A stretch of 20,552 nucleotides of DNA, taken from assembly GCA_016720685.1 (NCBI GenBank), contig JADKKC010000053.1, positions 1 through 20,552 on the forward strand, read 5' to 3'. Of the stretch, positions 6,410-13,825 are shown in pieces. Made by a program: the position numbers and the translations under genes. Source of the stretch: Zoogloea sp. GTDB lineage: Bacteria; Pseudomonadota; Gammaproteobacteria; Burkholderiales; Rhodocyclaceae. A model generated the notes under the pieces. It saw only the letters and a list, made by a program, of their open reading frames with translations. It made no database searches and was not told the origin of the DNA. Positions within the stretch are counted from its first letter, which is position 1. Every line of letters begins with the position of its first letter.

Positions 6410-6702
6410 TACAACCTCTCCCCCCGCCGGCCAGGCCAACAGCGATCAGCTGGCGCAAAAAGCCTGGATGCCCGCACGGCCCGGCGGGCAAACCGGAACT
6501 GCGAAACAAATCCCGCGCACCATTCCCCCCTCCAGCAACCAGCACGTGCAGCCGGCCGCCAGGTTTGAAGGTTGCCACGACACACAGGACTTGGCTGAAC
6601 ACCCAGCCCGGCTCAAGCAGGCATTGGTAAGGGAAAATCACAGGAGCAGGAAATCGCCGTGGATCGGCCATTCACTGGATCGTGATGCGTATCCCGAGCC
6701 AC

Positions 6703-6759
6703 CCGATATCTGAAACCGGAAGCGCTGGTCAGGGCAGCGAAGGCAGGTTTCAGATCCGG
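6703..6759. repeat. Long structured inverted repeat downstream of rppH
   Basis: ATCTGAAACC (6708-6717) pairs perfectly with GGTTTCAGAT (6746-6755). The pairing extends outward by CCG/CGG (6703-6705 with 6757-6759) across a small bulge. Inside is a second stem, CGCTG/CAGCG (6723-6727 with 6735-6739). No T run follows, so it is not a simple terminator. It could be a 3' RNA structure stabilising or processing the rppH message, or a repetitive element. Confidence 0.55.
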
Positions 6760-6800
6760 CACGGGAAGGTGAACGCAGGGCGTCAGTTCTGCAATAGAGG

Positions 6801-7355
6801 TCAGGGAGACGAGTGCGGAACGTCTTCAGGCCCGAGCGGTATATCAAAAAGCCGGTAACTTTCGGGGATATCGAACAGCCGGTCACGAAACAGCAGGCGT
6901 GCCAACTCCAGCAAGGCAGACTGGTACACGCTGCGCTTGAATTCGATCACCGCCTCCAGCGGCACCCAGTAATAACTCCAGCGCCAGGCATCGAACTCCG
7001 GGTGATTGCTGGCGCGCAGACAAACGTCGGAATCTCGCCCCACCAGTCGCAGCAGAAACCAGATCTGTTTCTGTCCCCGATAGGTGTTGCGCCATTCCCG
7101 CTTGATCCAGTGCTTGGGCACCTCGTAACGCAACCAGCCGCGTGTGCGGCCAATGACGCGAACGTGCTCAGGCTTCAAGCCGACTTCTTCGTAGAGCTCC
7201 CGGTACATGGCCTGTTCCGGCGATTCGCCGTGCTTGATTCCGCCTTGCGGAAACTGCCAGGAATGTTCTCGTATCCGTTTGCCCCAGAAAACTTCGTTGC
7301 GCGCATTCACCAGAATGATGCCGACGTTAGGCCGAAAGCCTTCACGGTCGAGCAT
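6801..7355 (-). CDS. rppH: RNA pyrophosphohydrolase RppH
   Basis: A 184-residue Nudix hydrolase that removes pyrophosphate from the triphosphorylated 5' end of mRNA, opening it to RNase E-dependent decay. The N-terminus MLDREGFRPNVGIILVNARN is typical. The Nudix box at residues 38-60 is complete: GGIKHGESPEQAMYRELYEE then VGL. GRTRGWLRYEVP and the later WRWSYYWVPLEAVIEFKR region match RppH rather than other Nudix enzymes. The C-terminus is somewhat longer than the E. coli protein (176 residues). AAAGG precedes ATG 7355. It is divergent from proS across 155 bases. Confidence 0.95.
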   Translation of the reverse strand: MLDREGFRPNVGIILVNARNEVFWGKRIREHSWQFPQGGIKHGESPEQAMYRELYEEVGLKPEHVRVIGRTRGWLRYEVPKHWIKREWRNTYRGQKQIWFLLRLVGRDSDVCLRASNHPEFDAWRWSYYWVPLEAVIEFKRSVYQSALLELARLLFRDRLFDIPESYRLFDIPLGPEDVPHSSP

Positions 7356-7474
7356 GGTGCAACCTTTAATTCATGAACTGGCCAGAATTCTTCCACATTT
7401 CCCCCGCCCTTGAAAGGAGCACGCCCGAAACGGTGCGTTGCGACACGAACACCGCCAAGGCTGCAGGTGCACGC

Positions 7475-7480
7475 TAAAAT
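7475..7480 (+). promoter_or_regulatory. -10-like element of proS
   Basis: TAAAAT in the context ACGCTAAAATTGC lies 30 bases before ATG 7511. No good -35 is visible. Confidence 0.35.
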
Positions 7481-7510
7481 TGCAAATTGAACTCTCAACG
7501 GATTCCGTCC

Positions 7511-9227
7511 ATGCGTGCCTCCCAGTTCTTCCTCTCGACCCTCAAGGAAGCCCCGTCTGACGCCGAAGTCATCAGTCACAAGCTGATGATGCGGGCCGGG
7601 CTGATCAAACGCCTAGCCGGCGGCATCTACACCTGGATGCCGCTGGGCCTGCGAGCCCTGCGCAAGGTGGAAGCGATCGTGAGGGAAGAAATGAACCGAG
7701 CTGGCGCCATCGAGGTGCTGATGCCTGCCGTGCAGCCCGCCGAACTGTGGCAGGAATCCGGCCGCTGGGATTTCTATGGCCCCGAACTGCTGCGCTTCAA
7801 GGATCGTCACGACCGCGAGTTCGTCGTCGGCCCGACCCACGAGGAAGTCATCACCGACGTGGTGCGCCGCGACCTGCGCAGCTACCGCCAGCTGCCCAAA
7901 CATTTCTATCAGATCCAGACCAAGTTCCGCGACGAAATCCGCCCCCGCTTCGGCGTGATGCGCGGCCGCGAGTTCGTCATGAAAGACGGCTACTCCTTCC
8001 ACAGCTCCTTCGAGGATCTGCAGCGCGAGTACCGCAACATGTACGACACCTACCACCGCATCTTCAACCGCCTCGGCCTGAAGTTCCGCGCGGTGGCTGC
8101 CGACACCGGCTCGATCGGCGGCACCGGCTCCCACGAATTCCATGTCATCGCCGAAACCGGCGAGGACGACATCGCCTACTGCCCGGATTCCGACTACGCC
8201 GCCAACGTCGAACTGGCCGAGGCGGTCGCCCCTGCAAAGCCGCGCCCCGCGGCCACGGCAGCGCTGACCAAGGTACCCACCCCCGGCGCCAAGACCATCG
8301 CCGAGCTGGCTGCCTTCCTGAAGATTCCCGCCGAAACCACCGTCAAGGCCATCGTCGTCGAGGGCGACGACGAGTCCGGCGGCAAGCCCGTTCTGCTGCT
8401 GCTGCGCGGCAACCACGAGCTCAACGAGGTCAAGGCCCAGAAGATCGCCGGCATCCGCAATCCGCTCACCTTCGCCACGCCCGGCGACATCCTTACCGCC
8501 TTCGGAGCCAACGCCGGCTCGCTCGGCCCCATCGGCTTCACCGGCCGCGTGGTGATGGACCGCACGGTGGCTGCAATGGCCGATTTCGTCACCGGCGCCA
8601 ACGACGACGACCACCATTACACCGGCGTCAACATCGGCCGCGACTTCGAAGCCGAAGTGGCCGACCTGCGCAACGTCGTCGTCGGCGACCCCTCGCCGGA
8701 TGGCAAGGGCAGCCTCGAAATCTGCCGCGGCATCGAAGTCGGCCATATCTTTCAACTGCGCACCAAGTACGCCGAAGCCCTCAACTGCAAGTTCCTCAAC
8801 GAGCAGGGCAAGGAGCAGATCATGGAGATGGGCTGCTACGGCATTGGCGTGTCGCGCATCCTCGGCGCCGCCATCGAGCAGAACAACGACGCCCGCGGCA
8901 TCATCTGGCCGGACGCCATCGCCCCCTTCCAGGTCGCCATCGTACCGATGGGCTTTGCCAAGTCCGAGGCCGTGCAGAACGCCGCCAACGCGCTTTACGC
9001 CGAGCTGTCGGCCGCCGGCATCGACGTATTCCTCGACGATCGCGACGAGCGTCCGGGGCTCGCTCCTGGCCGACAACGAACTGATCGGCACGCCCCACCG
9101 CGTGGTGATCGGCGATCGCGGCCTGAAGGAAGGCGTGGTCGAGTACCAGGGGCGCCGCGAGGCGGAAGCAACCAAGCTCGCTCTCGCCGATGTCGCTGCG
9201 GTCGTCATCGCCAAGCTGAAGGGCTGA
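7511..9227 (+). CDS. proS: Prolyl-tRNA synthetase, frame broken by a 1-base insertion
   Basis: Class II synthetase of the bacterial three-domain type with an inserted Ala-tRNA(Pro) editing domain (about residues 230-395). The start MRASQFFLSTLKEAPSDAEV is typical. Motif 2 contains QIQTKFRDEIRPRFGVMR and motif 3 contains GCYGIGVSRILGAAIEQN. At the G4 run 9055-9058 the frame shifts after DDRDERPG. The expected continuation SLLADNELIGTPHRVVIGDR, ending in VIAKLKG, stands in the next frame up to TGA 9225-9227. With one G removed the protein is 571 residues, against 572 in E. coli. Read literally it loses most of the anticodon-binding domain. Sequence error is likely, since the gene is essential. 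The lytic transglycosylase gene starts three bases later. Confidence 0.93.
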
Positions 9228-9230
9228 CCG

Positions 9231-9860
9231 GTGACCAGCCTGCGCAACACTCTTGCCCCCGCCCTCCTCGCCTTGCTGCTGGCAGGCGGGGCGACGCCTG
9301 CGCAGGCGGGCAACCAGCAATACGAACCGCTGGCCGCCAGCGTGCAGGCCGCCCTGCACACGGCGGTTGCCGACCAGGCACCGCTGGACGCCAGCTTCCA
9401 GCGCTCGCCCGAACGGGCGCGCTGGCTGGCTGAAATGTCCCAGCGCCTGGCCCGGCGCATCCCCGATGAAACCTATCGCTCCGAACTCCTGCGCACGGTG
9501 CACTACGAAGCCACCCGTGCCGGACTCGATCCGCAACTGGTGCTCGGCCTGATCCAGGTGGAAAGCGGCTTCAAGAAATACGCCCTATCCACCGCCGGCG
9601 CCCGCGGCTACATGCAGGTCATGCCTTTCTGGACCAGGCTGATCGGCACGCCCGACAGCAACCTCTTCCACATGCGCACCAACCTGCGCTTCGGTTGCAC
9701 GATCCTGCGGCACTACGTCGACCTCGAGAAGGGCGACCTCTTCCGTGCGCTCGGCCGCTACAACGGCAGCCTCGGCCGGGCCGAATACCCCAACCTGGTG
9801 CGCGCCGCGTGGGAGCGCAACTGGTCCTACGCCAGCATCCGTCTCGCCCAGAACCCCTGA
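9231..9860 (+). CDS. Exported lytic transglycosylase (SLT domain)
   Basis: A 209-residue periplasmic enzyme that cleaves the MurNAc-GlcNAc bond of peptidoglycan with formation of an anhydro end. It begins at GTG 9231, three bases after the proS stop, so it is probably translationally coupled. Residues 1-26 form a Sec signal peptide ending APAQA-like (GGATPAQA). The SLT domain (about 90-200) shows the catalytic glutamate E111 in LIQVESGFKKYALS, then GARGYMQVMPFW, and the late RALGRYNGSLG motif. There is no lipobox cysteine, so it is expected to be soluble. Strong similarity to the short MltE/Slt-like proteins found next to proS in this lineage is recalled, not tested. Confidence 0.9.
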   Translation: MTSLRNTLAPALLALLLAGGATPAQAGNQQYEPLAASVQAALHTAVADQAPLDASFQRSPERARWLAEMSQRLARRIPDETYRSELLRTVHYEATRAGLDPQLVLGLIQVESGFKKYALSTAGARGYMQVMPFWTRLIGTPDSNLFHMRTNLRFGCTILRHYVDLEKGDLFRALGRYNGSLGRAEYPNLVRAAWERNWSYASIRLAQNP

Positions 9861-9877
9861 GCAAGCGCATCAAGTAC

Positions 9878-9902
9878 AACGGGCGCCGCGGCGCCCGTTT
9901 TT
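9878..9902 (+). terminator. Terminator of the proS-transglycosylase operon
   Basis: A 9-bp stem AACGGGCGC / GCGCCCGTT (9878-9886 with 9891-9899) with a CGCG loop, running into T5, sits between the transglycosylase and the convergent mnmA. Confidence 0.9.
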
Positions 9903-9918
9903 ACTGGAAGGGCAAGCC

Positions 9919-11031
9919 TTATGCCACGATGATGCCGCCGCCCAGACACACCTTGCTTTCGTACACCACCACGCTCTGTCCCGGCGTCACCGCCCATTGC
10001 GGCTGGGCGAAGGCGATCTCGGCGCGGCCGGCCGCAAGCACGTCGATCTCACAAGGCGCATCCGGCGTGCGGTAGCGCGGCTTGGCGGTATACACCCAGT
10101 GGGTGCGCGGATCATGCCCCGACACCCACGACAAATCTGCCGCAATCAGGCGATCCTTCAGCAGCGCCGGATGATCATGGCTCTGCACCACGTAGAGCAC
10201 ATTTTTGGCCACATCCTTCTGCGCCACATACCAGGCGTCATGCTCGCCGGCGTCATCCTGGTTACCCTTGATGCCGCCGATCTGCAGGCCCTTGCGCTGA
10301 CCGATGGTGTGATGCATCAGGCCCTGATGCTGGCCGATCACCCGATCGCCATCCAGCGTACGGATCTCGCCGGGCCTGGCCGGCAGGTAGCGCCCGAGGA
10401 ATTCACGGAAAGGACGCTCGCCGATGAAGCAGATTCCGGTCGAATCCTTCTTGGCGAACACGTGCAAGCCGGCCGCCTCAGCCATCTTGCGCACGTCGCG
10501 CTTGTAAAGGTGGCCGATGGGAAACAGGGTTTTCGACAGCTGCGCCTGATTCAGGCGATACAGGAAGTAGCTCTGATCCTTGGTACCGTCCTCGGCCTTC
10601 ATGAGCTGGTATTCGGTACGACCGTCGTTGGTCCATTCACGCACCTGGGCGTAATGGCCGGTGGCAATCCGGTCGGCGCCAAGCGCCATCGCATGGTCGA
10701 GAAAGGCCCGGAACTTGATTTCCGAGTTGCACAGGATGTCCGGGTTGGGCGTGCGCCCGGCTTCGTACTCGCTCAGGAAGCCGGCAAAAACCCGCTCCTT
10801 GTACTCCTTCGAGAAGTTCACCACTTCCAGGTCGATGCCGATCACGTCGGCCACCGACACCACATCCACCAGATCCTGACGGGTCGAACAGTATTCGTCA
10901 TCATCGTCGTCCTCCCAGTTCTTCATGAACAGGCCGACCACGTCGTAGCCCTGCTGCTTGAGCAGCAAGGCCGCCACCGATGAATCCACGCCGCCGGACA
11001 TGCCGACGACGACTTTTTGCTTATGAGACAT
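9919..11031 (-). CDS. mnmA: tRNA-specific 2-thiouridylase MnmA
   Basis: A 370-residue enzyme that thiolates U34 of tRNA-Lys, -Glu and -Gln using sulfur relayed from a Tus-type system. The N-terminal PP-loop GMSGGVDSSVAAL binds ATP (residues 10-22). The two catalytic cysteines are C101 in DILCNSEIKF and C201 in STGICFIGERPF. The D/E-rich loop KNWEDDDDDEYC is typical of the Gram-negative branch. The start is MSHKQKVVVG at 11031, preceded by GGAGAAGG; a longer frame beginning MEKDRM has no ribosome-binding site. The preceding gene overlaps its start by 11 bases. Together with the NudJ-like gene upstream this resembles the E. coli nudJ-mnmA order. Confidence 0.95.
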   Translation of the reverse strand: MSHKQKVVVGMSGGVDSSVAALLLKQQGYDVVGLFMKNWEDDDDDEYCSTRQDLVDVVSVADVIGIDLEVVNFSKEYKERVFAGFLSEYEAGRTPNPDILCNSEIKFRAFLDHAMALGADRIATGHYAQVREWTNDGRTEYQLMKAEDGTKDQSYFLYRLNQAQLSKTLFPIGHLYKRDVRKMAEAAGLHVFAKKDSTGICFIGERPFREFLGRYLPARPGEIRTLDGDRVIGQHQGLMHHTIGQRKGLQIGGIKGNQDDAGEHDAWYVAQKDVAKNVLYVVQSHDHPALLKDRLIAADLSWVSGHDPRTHWVYTAKPRYRTPDAPCEIDVLAAGRAEIAFAQPQWAVTPGQSVVVYESKVCLGGGIIVA

Positions 11032-11596
11032 TCGGTCCTTCTCCATCCAGCCAATCTTCCAGGGGCAACACCACGGCTGGATCGCCGTGCTCCCCGAACC
11101 AGGAATCCACTACAAAACGCGCGCCATCCGCAGGCGACGCTTCACTGCGCTCGCGGATAAGCGCCGAAAAATGTTGGGCAAACACCCAGCGCACCCGCCG
11201 GCTGACAGGCTCCACTGCATGAAAGCGCAGCAGGCCGCGCGCCTCCAGCATGCGGAGCAGCTGCGTCGTCGATTCGGAATGATCGACACAGTCCATCATT
11301 CCGTTCTCACCAAAATCCAGATAGTTGCCAGGCCGATCCGCGCCAATCGGCGACTGCTCGCCGGCCCAGCGGTAAAGCTGCCCCACCACCCGGGCCAGAA
11401 TCGCCCGCTCCGCCACCGCCGAATCCGCCAGCCGCAAGCGCCCGGCAATTTCCACCAGGCGCAGCTCGGAAAAAACCACCTCGGCCCTGACCAGGCAGCC
11501 GTAGTTGTAGCAGATCTCCACCCGCTCATCCGCCATCACCGGCCCGGCGGACAAACCGACGAAAAACGCAGCCAGGCAGGGCACGAGAACGCGCAT
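11021..11596 (-). CDS. Exported protein of unknown function with a Cys-His-Asp pattern
   Basis: A 191-residue protein beginning MRVLVPCLAAFFVGLSAGPV followed by MADERVEIC, a clear signal peptide with likely cleavage near A22. I do not recognise a named family. The mature part has a pair of cysteines (C29, C34 in CYNYGC). A region then runs FGENGMMDCVDHSESTTQLL (C103), VFAQHFSAL (H142) and FVVDSWFGEHG (D164). The order Cys, then His about 40 residues later, then Asp/Trp on a beta-strand resembles transglutaminase-like cysteine peptidases, but this is inference from spacing alone. The gene starts two bases after the Nudix gene stop and overlaps mnmA by 11 bases, so all three are cotranscribed. 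Confidence 0.75.
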   Translation of the reverse strand: MRVLVPCLAAFFVGLSAGPVMADERVEICYNYGCLVRAEVVFSELRLVEIAGRLRLADSAVAERAILARVVGQLYRWAGEQSPIGADRPGNYLDFGENGMMDCVDHSESTTQLLRMLEARGLLRFHAVEPVSRRVRWVFAQHFSALIRERSEASPADGARFVVDSWFGEHGDPAVVLPLEDWLDGEGPNVS

Positions 11597-11598
11597 CG

Positions 11599-12051
11599 TC
11601 AGGCGTCGTAATGCCGGATCAGATCCAGCGGAAAACGCCGGCCGGCGATGTAGTCTTCGCAGCACTGCAGGATCAGCGGGCTGCGATGACGCTCGCGCGT
11701 GGCGCGAAGCTCGTCGAGACTCATCCACACCGCCCGCACGATTCCGCTGTCGAGCGGGCGATCCGGGTCGAAACCGGTGATCGCACCGCCAAAGGCAAAA
11801 CGCAGGTAAGTGATATCACCGGCCGGCCGCGGCCACTGGTAGATACCGACCAGAAACTCCGGCCGGAACTGGTGAGCGGTTTCTTCCAGCGCCTCGCGGG
11901 CCGCCGCCTGCACCAGCGACTCCCCCTCGTCGAGGTGACCAGCAGGCTGATTGAAGCGCAGCCCGTCATCGGTTTCCTCTTCCACCACCAGAAAACGCCC
12001 ATCGCGCTCCACAACGGCCGCCACCGTGACATTCGGCTTCCAGATCCTCAT
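11599..12051 (-). CDS. NudJ-like Nudix hydrolase (phosphatase for nucleoside and thiamine phosphates)
   Basis: A 150-residue Nudix protein. E. coli NudJ hydrolyses nucleoside tri- and diphosphates and the thiamine pyrimidine pyrophosphate. The sequence MRIWKPNVTVAAVVERDGRF, then FNQPAGHLDEGESL, closely follows NudJ (FKPHVTVA..., WNQPAGHLE...). The Nudix box (38-60) has its metal-binding REALEE core, but the usual EE-x-G-hydrophobic end reads EETAH. An ATG ten codons upstream (12081) is also open; 12051 is preferred because it gives the family N-terminus with GGGG upstream. It is first in a tight operon with an exported protein gene and mnmA, the same neighbourhood as nudJ in E. coli. Confidence 0.85.
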   Translation of the reverse strand: MRIWKPNVTVAAVVERDGRFLVVEEETDDGLRFNQPAGHLDEGESLVQAAAREALEETAHQFRPEFLVGIYQWPRPAGDITYLRFAFGGAITGFDPDRPLDSGIVRAVWMSLDELRATRERHRSPLILQCCEDYIAGRRFPLDLIRHYDA

Positions 12052-12125
12052 GGGCAAACCCCGTACCGGCAAAATCAGCATTTTAACCCCTTCGGCCCGA
12101 CGGTCCGCAGGGCTGCGGAATGCGC

Positions 12126-12131
12126 TAGAAT
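12126..12131 (+). promoter_or_regulatory. -10-like element of ilvE
   Basis: TAGAAT in the context GCGCTAGAATTG lies 42 bases before ATG 12174. The -35 is unclear. No leucine-rich leader peptide or attenuator was seen. Confidence 0.35.
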
Positions 12132-12173
12132 TGAAGGCTTAATTTTACTGTTTTCAGCTGGAGATCCCCCATC

Positions 12174-13094
12174 ATGTCCATGTCCGACCGCGACGGTTTC
12201 ATCTGGTACGACGGCAAACTTGTTCCGTGGCGTGAAGCAACCACCCACGTGCTCACCCACTCCCTTCACTACGGCCTGTCCGTATTCGAGGGCGTCCGCG
12301 CGTACAACACCGTCAAGGGCACGGCCATTTTCCGTCTCGCCGAGCACACCCAGCGCCTGATCAACTCCGGCAAGATCTACATGATGAACATTCCTTACAC
12401 CAAGGAAGTTCTGATGGAAGCCCAGCTCGAAGTGGTTCGCGCCAACAAGCTCGAAAGCTGCTACCTGCGCCCGATCGCCTTCTACGGCTCCGAAAAGATG
12501 GGCATCTCCACCAAGGGTGCCACGGTGCACGTCGCCATTGCCGCCTGGCCGTGGGGCGCCTACCTGGGCGAAGAAGCCCTCGAGCACGGCATCCGCGTGA
12601 AGATTTCCTCCTTTGCCCGCCACCACGTCAACGTGACGATGCCGCGCGCCAAGCTGGCCTCCACCTACGCCAACTCCATCCTCGCCAACGAAGAAGCCGT
12701 CGAAGCCGGCTACGACGAAGCCCTGCTGCTGGACACCAGCGGTTTCGTGGCCGAAGGCGCCGGCGAGAACCTCTTCCTGGTCAAGGACGGCGTGATCTAC
12801 GAACCCGAGATCGCCTCCGCCCTCACCGGCATCACCCGCGCCTCCGTGATCCAGGTCGCCAAGGAGTTCGGCCTCGACGTGGTTTCCAAGCGCGTCACCC
12901 GCGACGACGTGTACATCGCTGACGAAGCCTTCTTCACCGGCACCGCCGCCGAAGTCACCCCGATCCGCGACGTGGATGGCCGGATCATCGGCGAAGGCAA
13001 GCGCGGCCCGGTCACCCAAAAGCTGCAAAAGCGTTTCTTCGAAATCGTGAACGGCCAGGCGCCCGAATACGAGAACTGGCTGTCCTTCATCTAA
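12174..13094 (+). CDS. ilvE: Branched-chain amino acid aminotransferase
   Basis: A 306-residue fold-type IV PLP enzyme that performs the last step of valine, leucine and isoleucine synthesis, and their reversible transamination with glutamate. The motifs HSLHYGLSVFEGVRAY (about 29-44), the catalytic lysine K160 in MPRAKLASTYANS, and FVAEGAGENLFLVKDG then GITRASVI all fit class I IlvE. FFTGTAAEVTPIRDVDG near the C-terminus binds the PLP phosphate. Length is normal. GGAGA stands upstream of ATG 12174 (a second Met lies two codons on). It is followed by the small zf-CHCC gene after 17 bases, a pairing recalled as common in Betaproteobacteria. Confidence 0.95.
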   Translation: MSMSDRDGFIWYDGKLVPWREATTHVLTHSLHYGLSVFEGVRAYNTVKGTAIFRLAEHTQRLINSGKIYMMNIPYTKEVLMEAQLEVVRANKLESCYLRPIAFYGSEKMGISTKGATVHVAIAAWPWGAYLGEEALEHGIRVKISSFARHHVNVTMPRAKLASTYANSILANEEAVEAGYDEALLLDTSGFVAEGAGENLFLVKDGVIYEPEIASALTGITRASVIQVAKEFGLDVVSKRVTRDDVYIADEAFFTGTAAEVTPIRDVDGRIIGEGKRGPVTQKLQKRFFEIVNGQAPEYENWLSFI

Positions 13095-13111
13095 GCCCCG
13101 GGGAGAACTAC

Positions 13112-13312
13112 ATGCCTGAAAACCAGGACAAGACCAAGCCGATCGAAGTCACCGCCAAGGATCTGCCGCTGCAGTGTCCGATGCCCGACGCCCCGCTGTG
13201 GGCGCGCCACCCGCGGGTTTTCCTCGACGTCGCCTCGGAAGGCCATGCGCGCTGCCCCTACTGCGGCGCCCAGTATGTCCTCACGGGCGAGCGCCCCAAA
13301 GGTCATCACTGA
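13112..13312 (+). CDS. Small zf-CHCC zinc-finger protein
   Basis: A 66-residue protein with one zinc-binding site of CHCC type: C22 in LPLQCPMPD, H45, C48 and C51 in EGHARCPYCGAQYVL. It matches the bacterial family related to the small NDUFS6 subunit of mitochondrial complex I. A role in complex I is known only for the eukaryotic homologue; in bacteria the function is unclear. GGGGAGA precedes the ATG, and the gene follows ilvE closely, so it is very likely cotranscribed. A hairpin without a T run lies 23 bases after the stop. Confidence 0.9.
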   Translation: MPENQDKTKPIEVTAKDLPLQCPMPDAPLWARHPRVFLDVASEGHARCPYCGAQYVLTGERPKGHH

Positions 13313-13334
13313 CACTCCGATGATGTTCCGTTCA

Positions 13335-13360
13335 GCACGGGGGCGGCAACGCCCCCGTGC
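13335..13360. other. Intergenic hairpin with GCAA tetraloop
   Basis: A perfect 11-bp GC-rich stem, GCACGGGGGCG / CGCCCCCGTGC, is closed by a GNRA-type GCAA loop after the zf-CHCC gene. There is no T run, so it is not a canonical terminator. It may protect or separate the upstream message. Confidence 0.6.
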
Positions 13361-13393
13361 CGTATCCGGACACCCGCCGCGAAGGCCTGCCCC

Positions 13394-13825
13394 ATGACGA
13401 ACCCCATCTTCACCTCGCCCGAGGAGGCTGAAGCCGCCTTCTACGCGAGTCTCTCCCATGCCAACCTCGATGGCATGATGGCCGTGTGGTCGGAAGACGA
13501 AGAGGTCGTGTGCATCCACCCGGGCAGCATCCGCCTGGTCGGGATTCCGGCGATCCGTGAATCGTGGCGGCAACTCTTCGAAGCCGGCACCCGCATCATC
13601 GTGCACCCCACCCAGCCGGTGCAGTGGCTCAACGTGATGACTGCGGTCCATACCGTCCATCAGCGCGTCCACCTCGAAGGCGACCATCGCCTGCACCCGC
13701 CCATCATCGCGACCAATGTCTTCACCCGTGGTGCCGTTGGCTGGCGGATGGTCCTGCATCACGCCTCTCCGGCCCCCGACCTGGACAACCTGCGCGGCAG
13801 CGACAGCCCGCACATCATCCATTGA
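13394..13825 (+). CDS. NTF2/SnoaL-like domain protein
   Basis: A 143-residue single-domain protein with the alternating helix/strand pattern of the NTF2-like fold. It starts with a helical PEEAEAAFYASLSHANLDGM, then MAVWSEDEEVVCIHPGSIRL, and ends with GWRMVLHHASP. Such proteins bind small ligands or serve as accessory domains, and the substrate cannot be predicted from sequence. The histidines in VCIHPG and LHHAS line the cavity position in relatives. AAGG lies upstream of ATG 13394. Its stop codon overlaps the probable TTG start of the following hydrolase, so the two are probably coupled. Confidence 0.8.
   Translation: MTNPIFTSPEEAEAAFYASLSHANLDGMMAVWSEDEEVVCIHPGSIRLVGIPAIRESWRQLFEAGTRIIVHPTQPVQWLNVMTAVHTVHQRVHLEGDHRLHPPIIATNVFTRGAVGWRMVLHHASPAPDLDNLRGSDSPHIIH

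Larger units (their letters stand above)
6379..6800. other. 422-base intergenic stretch without a recognisable gene
   Basis: This lies between rppH and the CNP1-like gene, both on the minus strand. The reading frames crossing it are short and have no family character. It holds the putative CNP1 -10 element (6406-6411), one copy of an 18-base repeat (6392-6409), a small GCCCGC/GCGGGC hairpin (6470-6475 with 6484-6489) and a long structured inverted repeat (6703-6759). No terminator with a T run was found after rppH. The rest shows nothing I can name. Confidence 0.6.

Noticed and set aside
6379..6800. A missing or decayed protein gene in the gap between rppH and the CNP1-like gene
   Set aside because: All six frames were considered; the fragments are short, arginine/proline-rich and match no family I know.
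7613..9460. 615-residue open frame on the minus strand opposite proS
   Set aside because: It is an antisense shadow of a GC-rich gene: low-complexity Gly/Ala/Val/Asp composition, no family features, and it ignores the proS stop and the start of the next gene.
12075..13028. 317-residue minus-strand frame opposite ilvE
   Set aside because: Shadow frame; ilvE on the plus strand is full length with an intact active site.
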